A stretch of 64,000 nt of DNA from Watersipora subatra. Taxonomy: Eukaryota; Bryozoa; Gymnolaemata; Cheilostomatida; Watersiporidae. How positions within the stretch are numbered: the first letter of the stretch is position 1; each line of letters begins with the position of its first letter. This document shows, piece after piece, positions 13,031-25,117 of this stretch. Location of the stretch: NCBI RefSeq assembly GCF_963576615.1, contig NC_088717.1, positions 15,176,108 through 15,240,107 of the forward strand. Reading direction: 5' to 3'. The translations under genes were made by a program, and so were the position numbers. Below the pieces are notes generated by a model. The model saw only the letters and a list, made by a program, of their open reading frames with translations. It had not been told where the DNA came from and searched no databases.

Positions 13031-13223
13031 AGTTTTCTCAGTATATGTATTTCTCTGAACCAAAAAGCTGAAGTGAGAAAATCACACACCACAAACAGTG
13101 TTGCTCTATTAATGAATCTCTATATTGTCTATATACTATATATGTAATACATAATATTAACATCTCTCGGTCCATCAGAATGTATACCTTTTACAAAGAT
13201 CTACTGACTAGCACTAATGTGGC

Positions 13224-13665
13224 ATCTCTATAAACTCATGTCTTACAGACTCTCTATAAACTCATGTCTTACAGACTCTCTATAAACTCATGTCTTACAG
13301 ACTCTCTATAAACTCGTGTCTTACAGACTCTCTATAAACTCGTGTCTTACAGACTCTCTATAAACTCATGTCTTACAGACTCTCTATAAACTCATGTCTT
13401 ACAGACTCTCTATAAACTCATGTCTTACAGACTCTCTATAAACTCGTGTCTTACAGATTCTCTATAAATTCGTGTCTTACAGACTCTCTATAAACTCGTG
13501 TCTTACAGACTCTCTATAAACTCATGTCTTACAGACTCTCTATAAACTCGTGTCTTACAGACTCTCTATAAACTCATGTCTTACAGACTCTCTATAAACT
13601 CATGTCTTACAGACTCTCTATAAACTCATGTCTTACAGACTCTCTATAAACAATCATTTTACAGA
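13224..13665. repeat. 26-bp minisatellite containing TCTTACAG
   Basis: About 17 nearly identical copies of ACTCTCTATAAACTC followed by RTGTCTTACAG. On the plus strand each unit carries TCTTACAG, which looks like a 3' splice site. No exon could be confirmed directly after the array. Confidence 0.95.
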
Positions 13666-13835
13666 CTCTATATAAATTATGTAACTTACTTGCTTCAATT
13701 CAGAAACCCTAAAGCACCTCTTCAATGATACCACTGATGGAAACCCTAAAGCACCCCTCTAACAATGCCACGACGATGTCAATCTAAAAGTTATCAAGCA
13801 TGAGTAAAATCCCCTGTAACTTCCTCTTACTGCAG

Positions 13836-13962
13836 TCATCAGCCGCCAGTCACAAGCACAATAGCTGATATCATTGACACCTCATTTGACAGCATGCACA
13901 AGGACCAAGACTGCTTTATGTTTGTCCACATTCAAGCGCAAAACTCTAAACCATTAATGTAA
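13836..13962 (+). CDS. Candidate terminal coding exon, unknown protein
   Basis: A good acceptor (CTTACTGCAG) precedes a frame of 41 residues that ends in TAA. It contains HQPPVTSTIADIIDTSFDSM and then DQDCFMFVHIQAQNSKPLM. The first base completes a codon from a previous exon (incoming phase 2). The composition looks like real protein, but I do not know the family. The only candidate upstream exon is the transposon-split frame ending near 12334, whose phase would fit. It sits on the opposite strand to the serine-rich gene nearby. Confidence 0.35.
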
Positions 13963-14516
13963 AATCACTACAACCCACTCAGAGCCATCATACATTAGTT
14001 ATATTGCTTAGATATAAAGGCAAATCCTACACAAAAAACTTCTCTGTTGAAAATTTTTGTAACGTGTAGCTGGTAATCTTTGTGGGCTCATAAACTTGTA
14101 ATTGCTAAACCTTTTATCCCGTCAAAGATGTCACACTATTAGTTTCAACTTCCTCTACACGCTTGTAACAGTTAACTATTCTATGCCTCTGTCATTATTA
14201 TCATATTTCTTTTGCTTTTAAGTTTTAATCCTACCAGCAATATTAATATTCATCACCTAGAAAGCTACAGCGTTTGGAAAAATTTTGAATGTTACATGCC
14301 AAAAATAGATTTGAGTGTAAAGTAAAATATTTTCTCAAATTTTACAACGCAAGTTGAAAGAATTGTATGCTGATATGATTGTAAGTAGAGGTTTGCGTGT
14401 ATGTTAAATCTAACACGAGTTGTTTATTAACAGTTCCGTGCTGCCTAAGCTGTAGGTCAGTCTCCCTGGTTTTAGTATACATACTACTACCTCTGTTATA
14501 ACGCTATATATTTAAT

Positions 14517-14660
14517 TTACATATTTATTTTATATATGATATACAGCAGTACTCTGCCAGTCCGGTGTGCTGCAAGGAATGGCCAGGTGTAATAAGCATC
14601 TGCACAATTATTCCGCAATGCCCAATATGGTCCGAATGGCACAGTTGGCGGTGGTTCTGG
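14517..14660 (-). CDS. Possible SINE-derived last exon of the serine-rich gene
   Basis: Read on the minus strand, acceptor GGCCTTGCAG is followed by 47 codons and TAA. They begin PEPPPTVPFGPYWALRNN and are in phase (0) with the exon at 15012-15098. However, most of this sequence matches the SINE head seen at 18330-18400 and 40830-40910. It is either an exonised SINE giving an alternative C terminus or a chance frame, and the true last exon may lie elsewhere. Confidence 0.25.
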   Translation of the reverse strand, partial: PEPPPTVPFGPYWALRNNCADAYYTWPFLAAHRTGRVLLYIIYKINM

Positions 14661-14765
14661 CTGCAAGGCCAAATATCTGAGTTTGTGCCTCATGCTTAAC
14701 TTCTAATCGAGACTGAGGACAGATGGACCAACACAACTCTTATTATAGTAAAGATGGCATATTTA
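14560..14765 (+). mobile_element. SINE copy
   Basis: Starts with the shared head (GCACACCGGACTGGCAG on the complementary strand) and ends in the shared tail with CTCTTATTATAGTAAAGAT. It belongs to the same family as the copies at 18130, 40421, 40667, 42631 and 61005. Confidence 0.55.
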
Positions 14766-15011
14766 TAGTATGTAATTTACATAATTACATATTTATTTAC
14801 ATATGTATTTAATAAAGTTAATGGCATGAACTTCATACCACCCCTGCTTCTGTTAACCGCGTCTACAAATGCTACACTGGCCTTTTTACCGCCACAGCAT
14901 TGTCTCATGCAGTAATATCCCATCCATGCTACTAACTACTAGCCCACACACCGTGTGAAATGGTAATACCAGCACTACCACACCTAAATACAAAATAAAA
15001 GGTGACCTCAC

Positions 15012-15098
15012 CTGCTTTCTTGGAGACTGGAGAGGATTGATAGCATTAGCTGGAAGAATTCCGGCAGGAAACAGCATATGAACGGCGCTTGTACGTCT
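15012..15098 (-). CDS. Exon of unknown serine-rich gene
   Basis: This is an 87-base exon read on the minus strand, with acceptor CTCACTGTAG and donor CAG followed by GTGAGG. It is phase 0 at both ends, so it follows the 16518-17037 exon without a shift. The 29 residues include HMLFPAGILPANAINPLQ and end SPRKQ, a possible basophilic kinase site (inference). I do not recognise the protein. Confidence 0.55.
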
Positions 15099-15112
15099 CT
15101 ACAGTGAGATAG

Positions 15113-16517
15113 ATGTGAGGTTGAACAGCTCCAGTGTAAAATTTGGTAATAATGCGATGTGAGAATACAATTATGTCAATATTAATTATAGCTTGCAATT
15201 GTTGAAGTATCTCAGACGCATCTCTTTTAACGCATCTCTTTTAACGATAAGTGACAGAAATGGTAACAACTTTATTGATTAGAAGCTGACCAACGGAAGA
15301 ATCGAATAAACTGGTAATTATTTTACATAGATCTTGGGCTAAGTTTTGCTGATTACCAACTTTCCCAAAACACGGCTGTTGTAAAGCAAGCAATCGATTA
15401 TCGTAACCTTTTAAGACTAAATATCTACCAAAATGTTAGGCTATGGTTTTAAATGTTGGTCGAAGAAGCTTTGACCTTGCAACGACCTTGCAACTACCAA
15501 TGCGGTATACACAAATAAGTCATCGCATACCATAGTTATATCACATTTGCTACAAAAGCTACCGAAATTATGCTGAGGTCATGAAAGATATGCAATTGGA
15601 ATTATAACATTATCGACATGACCACACCTCCTGTAAGCAGGAAATACAAAACTTCCACAAGCCTCTCAGAAATTCAGGGTCATACGAGTCAAGCAGCAGA
15701 TGGGGTTCAATACAGCCAACGTGATAACAGCGACAACGAAGGCCTCAACACTTAAAATCCGCAATTTCAAAAAACTTGTTCTCTCAATGATAGAACTGAG
15801 CAGATAGTAGAATAATAAAAAATGTTAAACAAGTGTTTTCTCAAGTCCTGCAACTACATCAGAAAATGGTATAATGATTTGTTTGCCCTTTGTTTAATGG
15901 TTGAAACAACAGAAAAGACAAATCCCAATTTTTCGTTTCCTAACCTATGAGTAACTTAATCGGATAATTGTTATTTTAATTCGCTGACTAAACATGCAGG
16001 AAAGAGGTAATAAAGTCACGTCTGTTATACTAAATTGAAGTCCTTTGATAGTTGAATATGCCAGACACATACATTCCTCAAGTTGAAGAAAAGAGGTGAT
16101 AGTGTTGGGGTAAAACTAACAACAGTTAGGTTTCACTCATAGTCACGCTCTACTTATATAGCTTATAACTTATATAGCTCAATGTTATACATCAAGGAGG
16201 GTCTACAATGCGCGCATTGATGTCATCACTTCTAGGTGACATCGGTACCAAGAACAACACAAATGCTTACCTTAGTTCAGCTATAACCACACAGATACTA
16301 CTATTATAGTGTAGCTATGATAGCAAGTGTGCTGTGAATAACCAACTACACAAATACTATTGTAGCATAGCTATGATAGCAACAGTGTATTGGGAGTAAC
16401 CAGCTATACATCTACTATTGTAGTATTGCAACTAGGGAATACAGGCCTGATTGTGGTATAGCTATGATAGCAAACATGTACAGCGAATCCAGGTCCATAA
16501 GCTAACACACTTCTCAC
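15113..16517. other. Intron of the serine-rich gene
   Basis: No further exon is recognised. Near 16280-16480 there are degenerate repeats containing TAGCTATGATAGCAA. Confidence 0.4.
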
Positions 16518-17037
16518 CTTGCTTGAACCTTTAGAAGGTAGAGTTAGGAAAGGACCAAACAAAGGTCCATGGGAGTTATCTCCTCTATTCTTCTCAGGCA
16601 ATGGAGTGCTACGACCCTCATACTTCACATAGTTGTCTTTGAATTCAGCGAGGCTGCCGCACTCGCTGTCGCTATACTGCAGCAAGCTGTCTTGACCACC
16701 AGATAACAAGCTTATAGCAGAAAAGCTTGTGTTGGCCTTGCTACCGCATGGAGCTGACGAAGGAGGAGCCATTTCATCAGCTTCACTAAGAGTGGATAAC
16801 CCCTGGTGATTGAGAGTAAAGCTAGTCTCATCATCAGCAGAGCAGTGCCTAACGGTCACTACAGGTTCAGAGATGTCTAGCTTGTCTAGAGACGTGGTAC
16901 TAACGCAATAGTTGGCAGACTTAGATAGCTTATTATTACAGGCTAGAGGTTTGAGCCGAAAGTGGGAAGAAGCGCCTCTCTTCCGGGAAAGAGTTGAATG
17001 ATTTTCAGAACCAAGGCTATCCGTTTTAGAATTGCGT
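16518..17037 (-). CDS. Large exon of unknown serine-rich gene
   Basis: A 520-base exon open throughout on the minus strand. Its acceptor is TTATTTGCAG, and its donor follows SKGSSK with GTGAGA. It encodes about 173 residues rich in Ser, Thr, Asn and Lys, with no obvious globular domain. Segments include SRKRGASSHFRLKPL, SANYCVSTTSLDKLDISEP and LPEKNRGDNSHGPLFGP. This looks like an intrinsically disordered linker of a cytoplasmic or regulatory protein (inference). It joins the upstream exon by forming GG plus A. An open frame continues past the donor to 16404 but loses this character, so the splice site is preferred. Confidence 0.65.
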
Positions 17038-17830
17038 CTGCAAATAACAAAAGATTAAAATAAATTTCAAACTTTACTCTGTGATAGTGTTAAGAGAAAT
17101 CTTATATTAAAGGAAGTCGTCAAAATAATTCACAACCATTACAAAATCTGGCCCTGTACTATCTATCTTATCTGATAAGCCTTTTGTATATAGACACCAA
17201 TATGGTAAGCCAAGGATGTTTTTCCAAGCAGCAAAAATCAGACTTCAAAGATATAAAGCAGTGAGATTGAGAGTAGATAGAATTCCACCTCTCGAAAAAC
17301 TCATCTGATTGGAATAAAAATGGTATTATAAGGTGAAAACCTGATAGGCACAATTCATGTTTATAATGACAAGTTTGTTTTAAACGATTATATAACAAAA
17401 TACAATAGAGAAATTATATAAGCCATGTTGGTTTACGCATCACGTTGATCAAAAATGCATAATTAGCTTCTCTGAAATAAGTTTTATCAGGTCCATGTTT
17501 GCTTTGCCGCTTCCTTTCTATAAGCGAACAGACAGACAAACAAACAAACTTTGTTTTCTGTACAGATAGGTTTAGATTCTGTTAATCTCCATCATATAAT
17601 CCACTTGTTTTAGTGCTATGTACGAAGCTCTTACGATAATACCTAATCCAACCTGTGACGATTTAAAGATGCAAAGGAAACCTCGCAACGAACCACCTTC
17701 ATATGTAGAGGTCCATTATATGAACATCGCAATACACGGAACTGATGTCACTAGTTTATGCTTTAGCCCGAACAAAGCAGTACCTGTCTACCTACCACCA
17801 ATCTTACCATATTAACACAATTGAACTAAC

Positions 17831-17954
17831 CCAGGACTAGATCTGCTGACAGAGTCATCAAGTTTCTGCTGGGAAATCTCACCATCTCTAGTCTGTCCTT
17901 GTAGCGAGACAGAGCTGTCCGTCTGATTTTTATTGGTTTTGTCCCCCAGAATGT
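17831..17954 (-). CDS. Exon of unknown serine-rich gene
   Basis: A 124-base exon on the minus strand, with acceptor TTCTGCTGCAG and donor GTTAGT. It encodes about 40 residues, including TNKNQTDSSVSLQGQTRDG and DDSVSRSSPG. Incoming phase is 1 and outgoing phase 2. Both agree with the neighbouring exons at 20933-21064 and 16518-17037, which is the main support for one continuous gene. Confidence 0.6.
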
Positions 17955-18129
17955 CTGCAGCAGAACAAATAGTATATTAATTAGTATAAGCTAGTCAGTC
18001 AACACCCCCAGACTGATATAACATCGCTTTATTGGTTGGTTAAGCCGCCTGGCGCAGAAAATACTAAACTCATTTTAGAGTGGTTTCTGACACACCAAAG
18101 GGCTTCGTGTCTTCATCCACAGGCTTAAC

Positions 18130-18400
18130 TTTAATATCAAGAAATTTTTATTATCATAAGAGCTGTATCCATCAGTCCATCTATTTGAAGCCACATTCAC
18201 GGATTGCAAAAAAAAACATTGCAGGATACAGGATTCGAACCACCAACAATGGGCTTCACTGCCTAGCATGCTACCATCTGCACCAACCATTTGCCTTGCA
18301 TATTCAAGAATTATTGTGTGCATAATTATTCTCTGTGCTTATTTGCACACCTGACGATCTCCCATGGCATACCGAACTGTCAGGGTCCTAGTAATAAAAA
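18130..18400 (-). mobile_element. tRNA-like SINE, minus orientation
   Basis: On the minus strand it has an A-box-like TGGTAGCATGC and a B-box GGTTCGAATCC, then a tail with AGCTCTTATGATAATAAAA. Past the tRNA-like part, toward 18400, is a block shared with 40830-40910 (CTGTCAGGGTCCTAG). The tRNA-like region is too broken to be a functional tRNA. Confidence 0.65.
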
Positions 18401-19029
18401 CCTGTTGTTAATCAGCTACAATACTCTTAGGGGTGTTACTTCAAGCTCTTATATGTAAATACATTGCAAATCCAAAAAATGGTGGAACCCCGCAAGAATT
18501 TGGATGATCTACAATCTACGGCTTAAACCCTATTTCAATTGCTGGTGAGTATAACTGCTTCATATTATACCATAACATAAATATCTTGAATGACTCAATA
18601 CCTAAGAAAAAAGTTTAAAAAGTACTGTTTAGCAAGTAGAGACAATCTTCAACCAATAAAAACATGTGATAACTCTTTCATGGCTCCTGCAGTAATTAAA
18701 CGATATGCAAAAAAACTGTAAAAAAAAACTGCATTAAAAAATGACGATTAATAAACAAACGTTTTTATTGTTATTTCACTTTACAAGACATGTGAAGACG
18801 AGTGTAGACTCATTGAGACATAAGTTGATAGGCAAAGGTAGTGATAGAGATACACGGTAGGCCTACATACTTGAACTTAGACAAAGTCATGTCCCTCTTT
18901 CTTTATCAATCAAAAATTGTGATGCTAAGAGGAACTTTTCACGTAGTATGTTTGACACTGAAAGTCTAAGGCAAAAAATTTGCTAAAATTGCGTTTATTG
19001 GCAAATTAGTATCATATGATAGTAAGTAT

Positions 19030-19330
19030 GATCGGGTAGTCGGCAACTAAACTGGCTCTCACATCCACGCTCCAGCGTGGATGAGGAGGGTGGCTAGTAA
19101 CCCTGCAACATTAAAAACAAAACCTGACAAAAGGCGGAGGAGCTACTCTGCAAGCCAATGGCTAGCTAGAGATGAGGTCTCTATAAAAACATCCAACAGA
19201 AGGTAATGGCAAACCACTGTTGAAACCTGCCAAGGAAAGTCATGGCTATAGGAAGTGGGGAGAACCATAGTCGCCTACATACTCCCAGGACATGGTACTT
19301 ATAGAGAGAGAGAAGTGTAAGATCTGAGCA
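19030..19330 (+). mobile_element. Probable LINE-derived fragment
   Basis: Contains GCAAACCACTGTTGAAACC, GTCATGGCTATAGGAAGTGG and CCAGGACATGGTACTTATAG. I associate these words with dispersed RTE-type LINE leader regions in invertebrates. This is from memory only, and no intact frame is present. Confidence 0.35.
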
Positions 19331-19399
19331 TAAGTAGCTTATTTGAATGCTAGTCTAATCAACAGTTGCATAGCAACCAATAACCAGATTAACCCTTTT

Positions 19400-20932
19400 G
19401 AGGTGTAGCGAAGACATTCATCTGATGAGCTCTCTGTATGCCTCTCAAACTGGCAACACAATCAGTATATGTACTCATTTTATACTCTCGTCTGATGAGC
19501 CCACTCAGACACCGCCTGGTGCCACTCTCTGAGAGATAAGCGGCAAATTCGAATGTTATAGAACACTTTACGTCAGGAAGCGTGTCAAATTGGACAAGGC
19601 TGACTGGTTACTTTTAAACTAGTGGCCTACAGCTCACAAGCGTGTGCACTCAGTGGCCGTTGTAATCCTGCCAATAAACCTCATCTCTTTGTCACTCAGA
19701 TGACACATAACCTCTGCTAGACGCTGGGTTTCAAGCCCAAAATGTTGAAGACTTCAAAGAGCTATCAAATTACTGCGATTAGATGTACTAAAGGAACTAG
19801 TGCAGTTGAGAAGTAATTAGACTGAGTTCGTAAGAGAAAACCAATCAAATATGCGGTTTCTGTTGAACCGTCTTGTGGTCTTGTTATGTTATTCTAGTTG
19901 ACCCTGAAAGGATTTTTAAGCGGCTGCTGCAATACAACGCAAGCGATACCAAGGTATTGGCCATAGATAGAAAAAGCTCATTTCTGTAATTACAAATAAT
20001 TGTTTCGAGACAGCAAAAAAGGGAAGCCAAATGAAAAATAATGATAATTGCCTCCCCATGAGCAGGCAAGAAAGAGGTCAGGAGAGCATAAGTAAAACAG
20101 AGAATTTAGAGTCACATAAGAGACTAGCTGCCAACCAATATACCTGTCCTATAAGTGTTGGAATTTTATAAAGTGCCATTTGAGTTCACTGCAAACATGA
20201 GAAACTCGATGTATTCACCACATAAAGTTATAATATAAAACTGTTATACTATCATACCGTCTATGCTATTATTATTACACGAAATATCAAAGTAATTAAC
20301 TGCCGCAATATTAGCTACTATATATGGAAGCCTATAAAACAGACAACTTACACAGAAAATATTGAAATTCCATTTTTAATAACTGTTATATGAGAGGTTT
20401 GCAATATTTTGGGCAAAGTTTAAAACACTGATTCAGCTCACACCATAAAGTTAATTACCATGTTGGTAAGCGCACACAACTTGTTAGTCTCAATTAAGTC
20501 CAAGGAATTTTTATGAAGGAACTCCCCTTCCGTCACAGCATGCATTTCAATATGTAGACAATTGGGCATTGCAACAACGAACAAAAATCTCTGACCAATA
20601 AAATTGCATACCCACATTGATTGCTAAGCTCTCTGGCAGCATATAACTAGAGATACAAAAGTCTCTCACAGGCAGATATCACCCCCTGTTATCATACGTT
20701 TGATGATTTAAACAAGATCTTAAAATACTGGTATCCTGGCTTCAAAAACTTGTAAGTAAAGCGTTCAAGGATAGACTTTGGTAAAGTACTACAACCAATA
20801 ATTAAGAGATACAAAACATTACTTCGCTACAATATCCATGAAAAGTCACTTTTTAGTTTAGCTGATTTAGTAGTTTCTACTTTCTTCAGAACATGCTGAA
20901 GTTGCAAACGATTGAGTGAGATTAGAACAAAC
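19400..20932. other. Intron of the serine-rich gene
   Basis: No exon or recognisable repeat was identified. A TTAACCCTTTTGAGG end near 19390 resembles a piggyBac-type terminus, but no partner end was found. Confidence 0.35.
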
Positions 20933-21064
20933 CTGGACATAGGCCGGTAAAGTTGAGAGATATTAAGTCTGAATTACAAACTGGTCCGTTCACGCTACTC
21001 AGAAGTTGAGTGTAGTTTGGCTCATCAGCAAAAGACAGTCCTCTTTTGGAGTGCTGTCCGTGCT
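20933..21064 (-). CDS. Exon of unknown serine-rich gene
   Basis: The minus-strand frame includes HSKRGLSFADEPNYTQLL and SDLISLNFTGLCP, then the donor CCAG followed by GTTTGT. It leaves in phase 1, matching the exon at 17831-17954. The 5' edge is uncertain. An AG after a short pyrimidine run at about 21065 gives a phase-compatible start, but 21053 is also possible. No family is recognised. Confidence 0.5.
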
Positions 21065-21236
21065 CTTTTCTCGAGGAAAGATATGGATGGGCTAAGAAAT
21101 GGTAATTATAATAACAATGGTAGTAAATTTTTTGAAACTACAAAACAGCAAAACAAAATCAAGATGCCCACACAGATACATATGAATATAACAAGTGCAC
21201 AGAGTGTAAAACTAACAAACTTTAATTAATACTGAC

Positions 21237-21320
21237 CTAATCTGGATGATTTACGTCTATTGGTGATTTTTGTAACTCTTTTCTTCACACTTTCTTTTAG
21301 GAAGTCCATCGAAAGTTCTT
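21237..21320 (-). CDS. Exon of unknown serine-rich gene
   Basis: The minus-strand frame includes EELSMDFLKESVKKRVTK and then ITNRRKSSRL, a very basic stretch. The donor is GTCAGT and the exon leaves in phase 1. The upstream edge is approximate: an AG near 21321 gives a phase-compatible exon, and a stop lies about 25 bases further upstream in this frame. The basic RRKSS motif could be a phosphorylation or membrane-binding site (inference). Confidence 0.45.
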
Positions 21321-22029
21321 CTTCATAAAATAATTTGAAGAATTAGGCTACAATAAATACCACACAGGTCAAGTTATTTGCACACTAGCACTTTTGCACA
21401 CTAGCACTTTTGCACACTAACCTGCCGGATAAAGCATGTTACATGCAAAAAAGAGTTTAAGCCATGTAACTAAAAGAAACAAACTGTGTCAGCAGCAAAC
21501 AAAAATGACATAATACTGAGTGTTTACTATATCCATAGCCCTAATAACTATACAGTATAGTTAATAGGTCTATGACTATATCTTAGAAAATATAATCTAA
21601 GATAATCTAGAAAATCTTTACTGAATGCCCAAATCGTACAATTAGTGCAAAATGTTCATACATGTATGTTAAAGAATTTTGTCCAAAAAAGAAGGTACCG
21701 ACAGTATTTAAAAACCCCAAATGTTTTAAAATGCATATTTTAACATTTAAGACCACTGCATAAGCAGTTTTATGAGTTCAGTTTAATGATGGACGATTAA
21801 GACTTTAAAGGTTAATAAATGCAAACACATTTTTTTGTTTTATTTGTAAGCTACAATATACAAACATATACAGACATACGAGTTTTGTTAACATTTCAGT
21901 AAATAAGTTCTATCAGTTGTGTTGCATAATCTCTAGTTGATCTGCAACAAGTTAGATTGTAAAAATTGATAAAAAACAAAATGCCATTTTCTCTGAGTAT
22001 AGTTTAGTTGTAACAAGCATAACTTTATC

Positions 22030-22485
22030 CATTCCTAACTTATATATGGCCTACATGTGTTCTACCCTACAACACCTGTAAAATATACCAACACACTATT
22101 TATGTTACAAAAAAAGCTTTACAACTTATATGCAAAGACCTAAACATACCCCATAAAAACCATCGCTAGCCACCTACCAACTTAATAACAAACACTACTG
22201 GTGTTCTTCCCCTATCAAAGCTATCACAGTATTTTATCTGCCTCACTGCTCATTCAATACTCCACAATAACTGCCTTAAATATTTCAGGCTATAGCTTTC
22301 AAACCATAAACCATGATCACAAAACTAGGACCAGATTTAAATTTCCTAATGCCATAAACCACAACAAACTCAACAGTAACCTGCTAAATTCATTTAATAA
22401 CCTCTGCACTCATTTAAGAACTCTTCCTCTGCAATCTTTTAAAACAAAACTCAAACTACACCTACTATCCTCTGACCAATAATAC
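22030..22485 (+). mobile_element. LINE reverse-transcriptase C-terminal remnant
   Basis: The frame ending at 22482 has the layout of a LINE C terminus: a short aromatic/basic stretch, then an LRTLPLQSFKTKLKLHLL tail. Upstream frames (TKKALQLICKDLNIPHK near 22110) resemble the RT thumb region. Stops and frame changes make it non-functional. Confidence 0.5.
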
Positions 22486-22685
22486 CATTCACCATCTAGC
22501 CTTACCTATTTTAACATTTTTATATTATACGTTGTTTTCATAACTAGAAATTTGTTGTCATAGATATCCATAACTATTTTCACGGAGCTTTTATTTGTCC
22601 ACTTTTTGTTTAAACAATACTCATATCAATCCCCAAGCTTGCTTTTTGCTTATTTTATGCATTCAGTTCCAACACACCCTATACG

Positions 22686-23181
22686 ATGCACCACCAGTCT
22701 AAACAACTTGCTTATACAGCCTTGTGTCGTCCTGTGCTGGAATATGCTTGTACAGTATGGGATCTGAGGGACAGACAGACAGTACATAACTTGGAAATGG
22801 TTCAAAACCGAGCAACACGATTCATAGCCTATCTTAAAGGTAGAGATAGTGTCAGCAACACCCAGATTCATAGCCTATCTTAAAGGTAGAGATAGTGTCA
22901 GCAACACCCGTAAAATGCTAGGTTTACAATCGCTTGAATCCAGAAGAAGAAATCAGAGAGTAGCTTTACTGATGAAGATTCTATCACACGAAAGTAAGCA
23001 TAATGTGCTAGCTTCTGCTTATGATGAGCTTACTACTGACAGAAGGAATACTGCCATAATCACACGTGCTGCTGCCCGAAGTGAGCCAACATCAATATAT
23101 GCCGTGACTCACCTCTTTCATAATAGTTTCTTACCCAACACCGTTAGAGACTTAAGACTTAAATCTCAGAGTGAAACATAA
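22686..23181 (+). mobile_element. Non-LTR retrotransposon C-terminal fragment
   Basis: Reads YTALCRPVLEYACTVWD, then VQNRATRFI, then RRRNQRVALLMKILSHES and HNSFLPNTVRDL. This is the usual C-terminal region of Jockey/CR1-like reverse transcriptases. A 46-bp tandem duplication (second copy starting at 22866) shifts the frame, so it is inactive. The same family lies inverted at 25118-26047. Confidence 0.8.
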
Positions 23182-24644
23182 CTCAGCCTAATGCTGGAAT
23201 CTAGGTGAACCGGAGTATTAACCAAATTTGTACTTCTGAGGCACTTTCTCAAGGCCCCTGGGACTAATTACAAGTGTAATATTACTATCGAGTAAGTATC
23301 GAGTAAGTAACATTGTTATATTAGTTAGACTATTCATTAGTTTTTTAGTTAGACTATAGTTATCCTGTGTTGTTCTTCTTTGTTGTTGTTTTGTACAATG
23401 ATTTTTAGTTAGTTTACTTGTTGTGGCATCTTGTGGGAAACATGTTGAAAATATGACTATTGATTACCACAATAAAGATTGCTCATATATATATATATAT
23501 ATATATATAAGCATGGCAAAAAAGTAATTTTTTAAGCAGGCAATTTACAAGGCCTCTTCAAAAAAGCACAAGTATGCTGACCTGCCAATTCGGACAAATT
23601 TCTTACTACAATTCTTTGATAGACAAAAGGAAGTAGGTATGTTAAATTCTATTGATTCGTTCTAAAAAGTGGATCAGGTAAAATTATTACGGAAATAATT
23701 TGCTGTAATGTCTACTTTGAGAAAGAAAAAAATTATTTCCTAAACACAGGAGTTTTAGATTGATTTTTTAAATAATATATTTATTGATCTTACTTTGAAC
23801 TATTAAATTGTATAGTCGCTGTAAATAATCCCGATCTAAAATGTCGTTACTTAGCTAGCAGCTCAAAACTCCCTCGGTTTAAATTAAAATGTGTACATAG
23901 CCTTGCGTCCATATAGAGTATGGAACTATATAAGCATTTTCGTTTTGACGGACGGTTTCCGACGGATGTTAAAATGTCACTTGATTAGCAATATGATCGA
24001 ACATAGTACAAACGTTGCGCAAAAAGAGTCGAATCTTCTAACGCCGAATTTTTGTAAATACATGTACGTGTAGTCTCGAAATATACCTAAGTTTTACGGA
24101 CAACAGTCTATGCGGATCTTAGGTCCAATCCATGTAATGTCGAAGTTATTTCTAGGTTTCGGCGACTATAATAGCGTCGAGAGTCGGTCGAATGTTCGTT
24201 CATTCTCTTCCTATCCCATAGGTTTAACTTCTGTGATAATGTACTTGTATTGGGTTTCATTTATCTGATTTTGATCTTGGTTGGTTTCGAGAACTCTGCT
24301 AGGGAATTCGATGTTTTATCATATTGTTATGATATGGCGAGCTGGCAGGCAGTAGTTTTTGTCCTGTTCATTCAAACAGGACACAAATACATTGTATATG
24401 TAATAAAATTGCATGGGTCCTACCACGCATGGCTGTAGCAAAGGTATCCAGCAAACGATTATCATACCTGCCTAGGTTTTTCCACCAAATCAACTGTTGC
24501 ATGCAATATGATTACGCTACAACATAAATTAACAAATGGTTTTTCACAGCAATTGTAATATATTGACAGGCACAATTGAATTGAATAATTGGATAATATA
24601 AATCTGTTTTGGTATACAATAATGAATAATTTATGGGTAAGCAC
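23182..24644. other. Intron or spacer with TA microsatellite
   Basis: A TA run at about 23489-23512 follows the LINE fragment. Further exons of the minus-strand gene may be here, but none could be fixed with confidence. The best candidate, near 23580-23605, does not fit the phases. Confidence 0.35.
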
Positions 24645-24724
24645 CTCTGTAGCATAACTGCAGACTGCACATTCCTCTTATCAACCGATATGGCTGCTTT
24701 CAGTAGCGAGTTTTGCTCTCCCAT
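24645..24724 (-). CDS. Possible first coding exon of the serine-rich gene
   Basis: On the minus strand, ATG at 24724 sits in a GAAATGG context. It opens MGEQNSLLKAAISVDKRN and continues to a donor-like AG followed by GTGCTT (phase 2). The sequence has good protein character. The link to exons at 21.3 kb and below is inferred from strand and position only, since at least one connecting exon must be missing for the phases to agree. Confidence 0.4.
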
Positions 24725-25117
24725 TTCTTTCTATTATCATCTCTTGATTTTTACTGTTTTAGTCAAGTCTTCTGAGGTATAACCAAGTTTTAAGCTAATG
24801 ATTGACTATTTTAGATTTTTTTGCTCGACCCTTAACAGGGTTAGTGCATGTCGAGCTCAATCATCCAATACTTGGAGCTCAGTCATGATTAGCTTTCCAT
24901 GATATAACTCTGGCTTTGAGTCTTTTACTTCCTACAGTTTCTTTGTGTTCGGCACACGAACTACTTTAATCTCTGAATCTAACCAGAGGCTGTATTACAT
25001 CTGAATTACCTCTGATAAGGCAAAACACTCTTTGTCACCTTTGGTGTTGCGAGAGTGCCTCATATGTCTAACAGGATGCTCCAATATATTTGGTCCTTGG
25101 TTCAACATAACCACTGA
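24725..25117. other. Spacer, possible promoter region
   Basis: Lies upstream of the possible first exon at 24724 on the minus strand. No clear TATA box or other element is seen. Confidence 0.3.

Noticed and set aside
16404..16517. Continuation of the serine-rich ORF
   Set aside because: It lies past a good donor (GTGAGA) and loses the Ser-rich character. It overlaps local TAGCTATGATAGCAA repeats.
18075..18325. ORFs on both strands
   Set aside because: They lie in a SINE copy, with no splice sites and no similarity.
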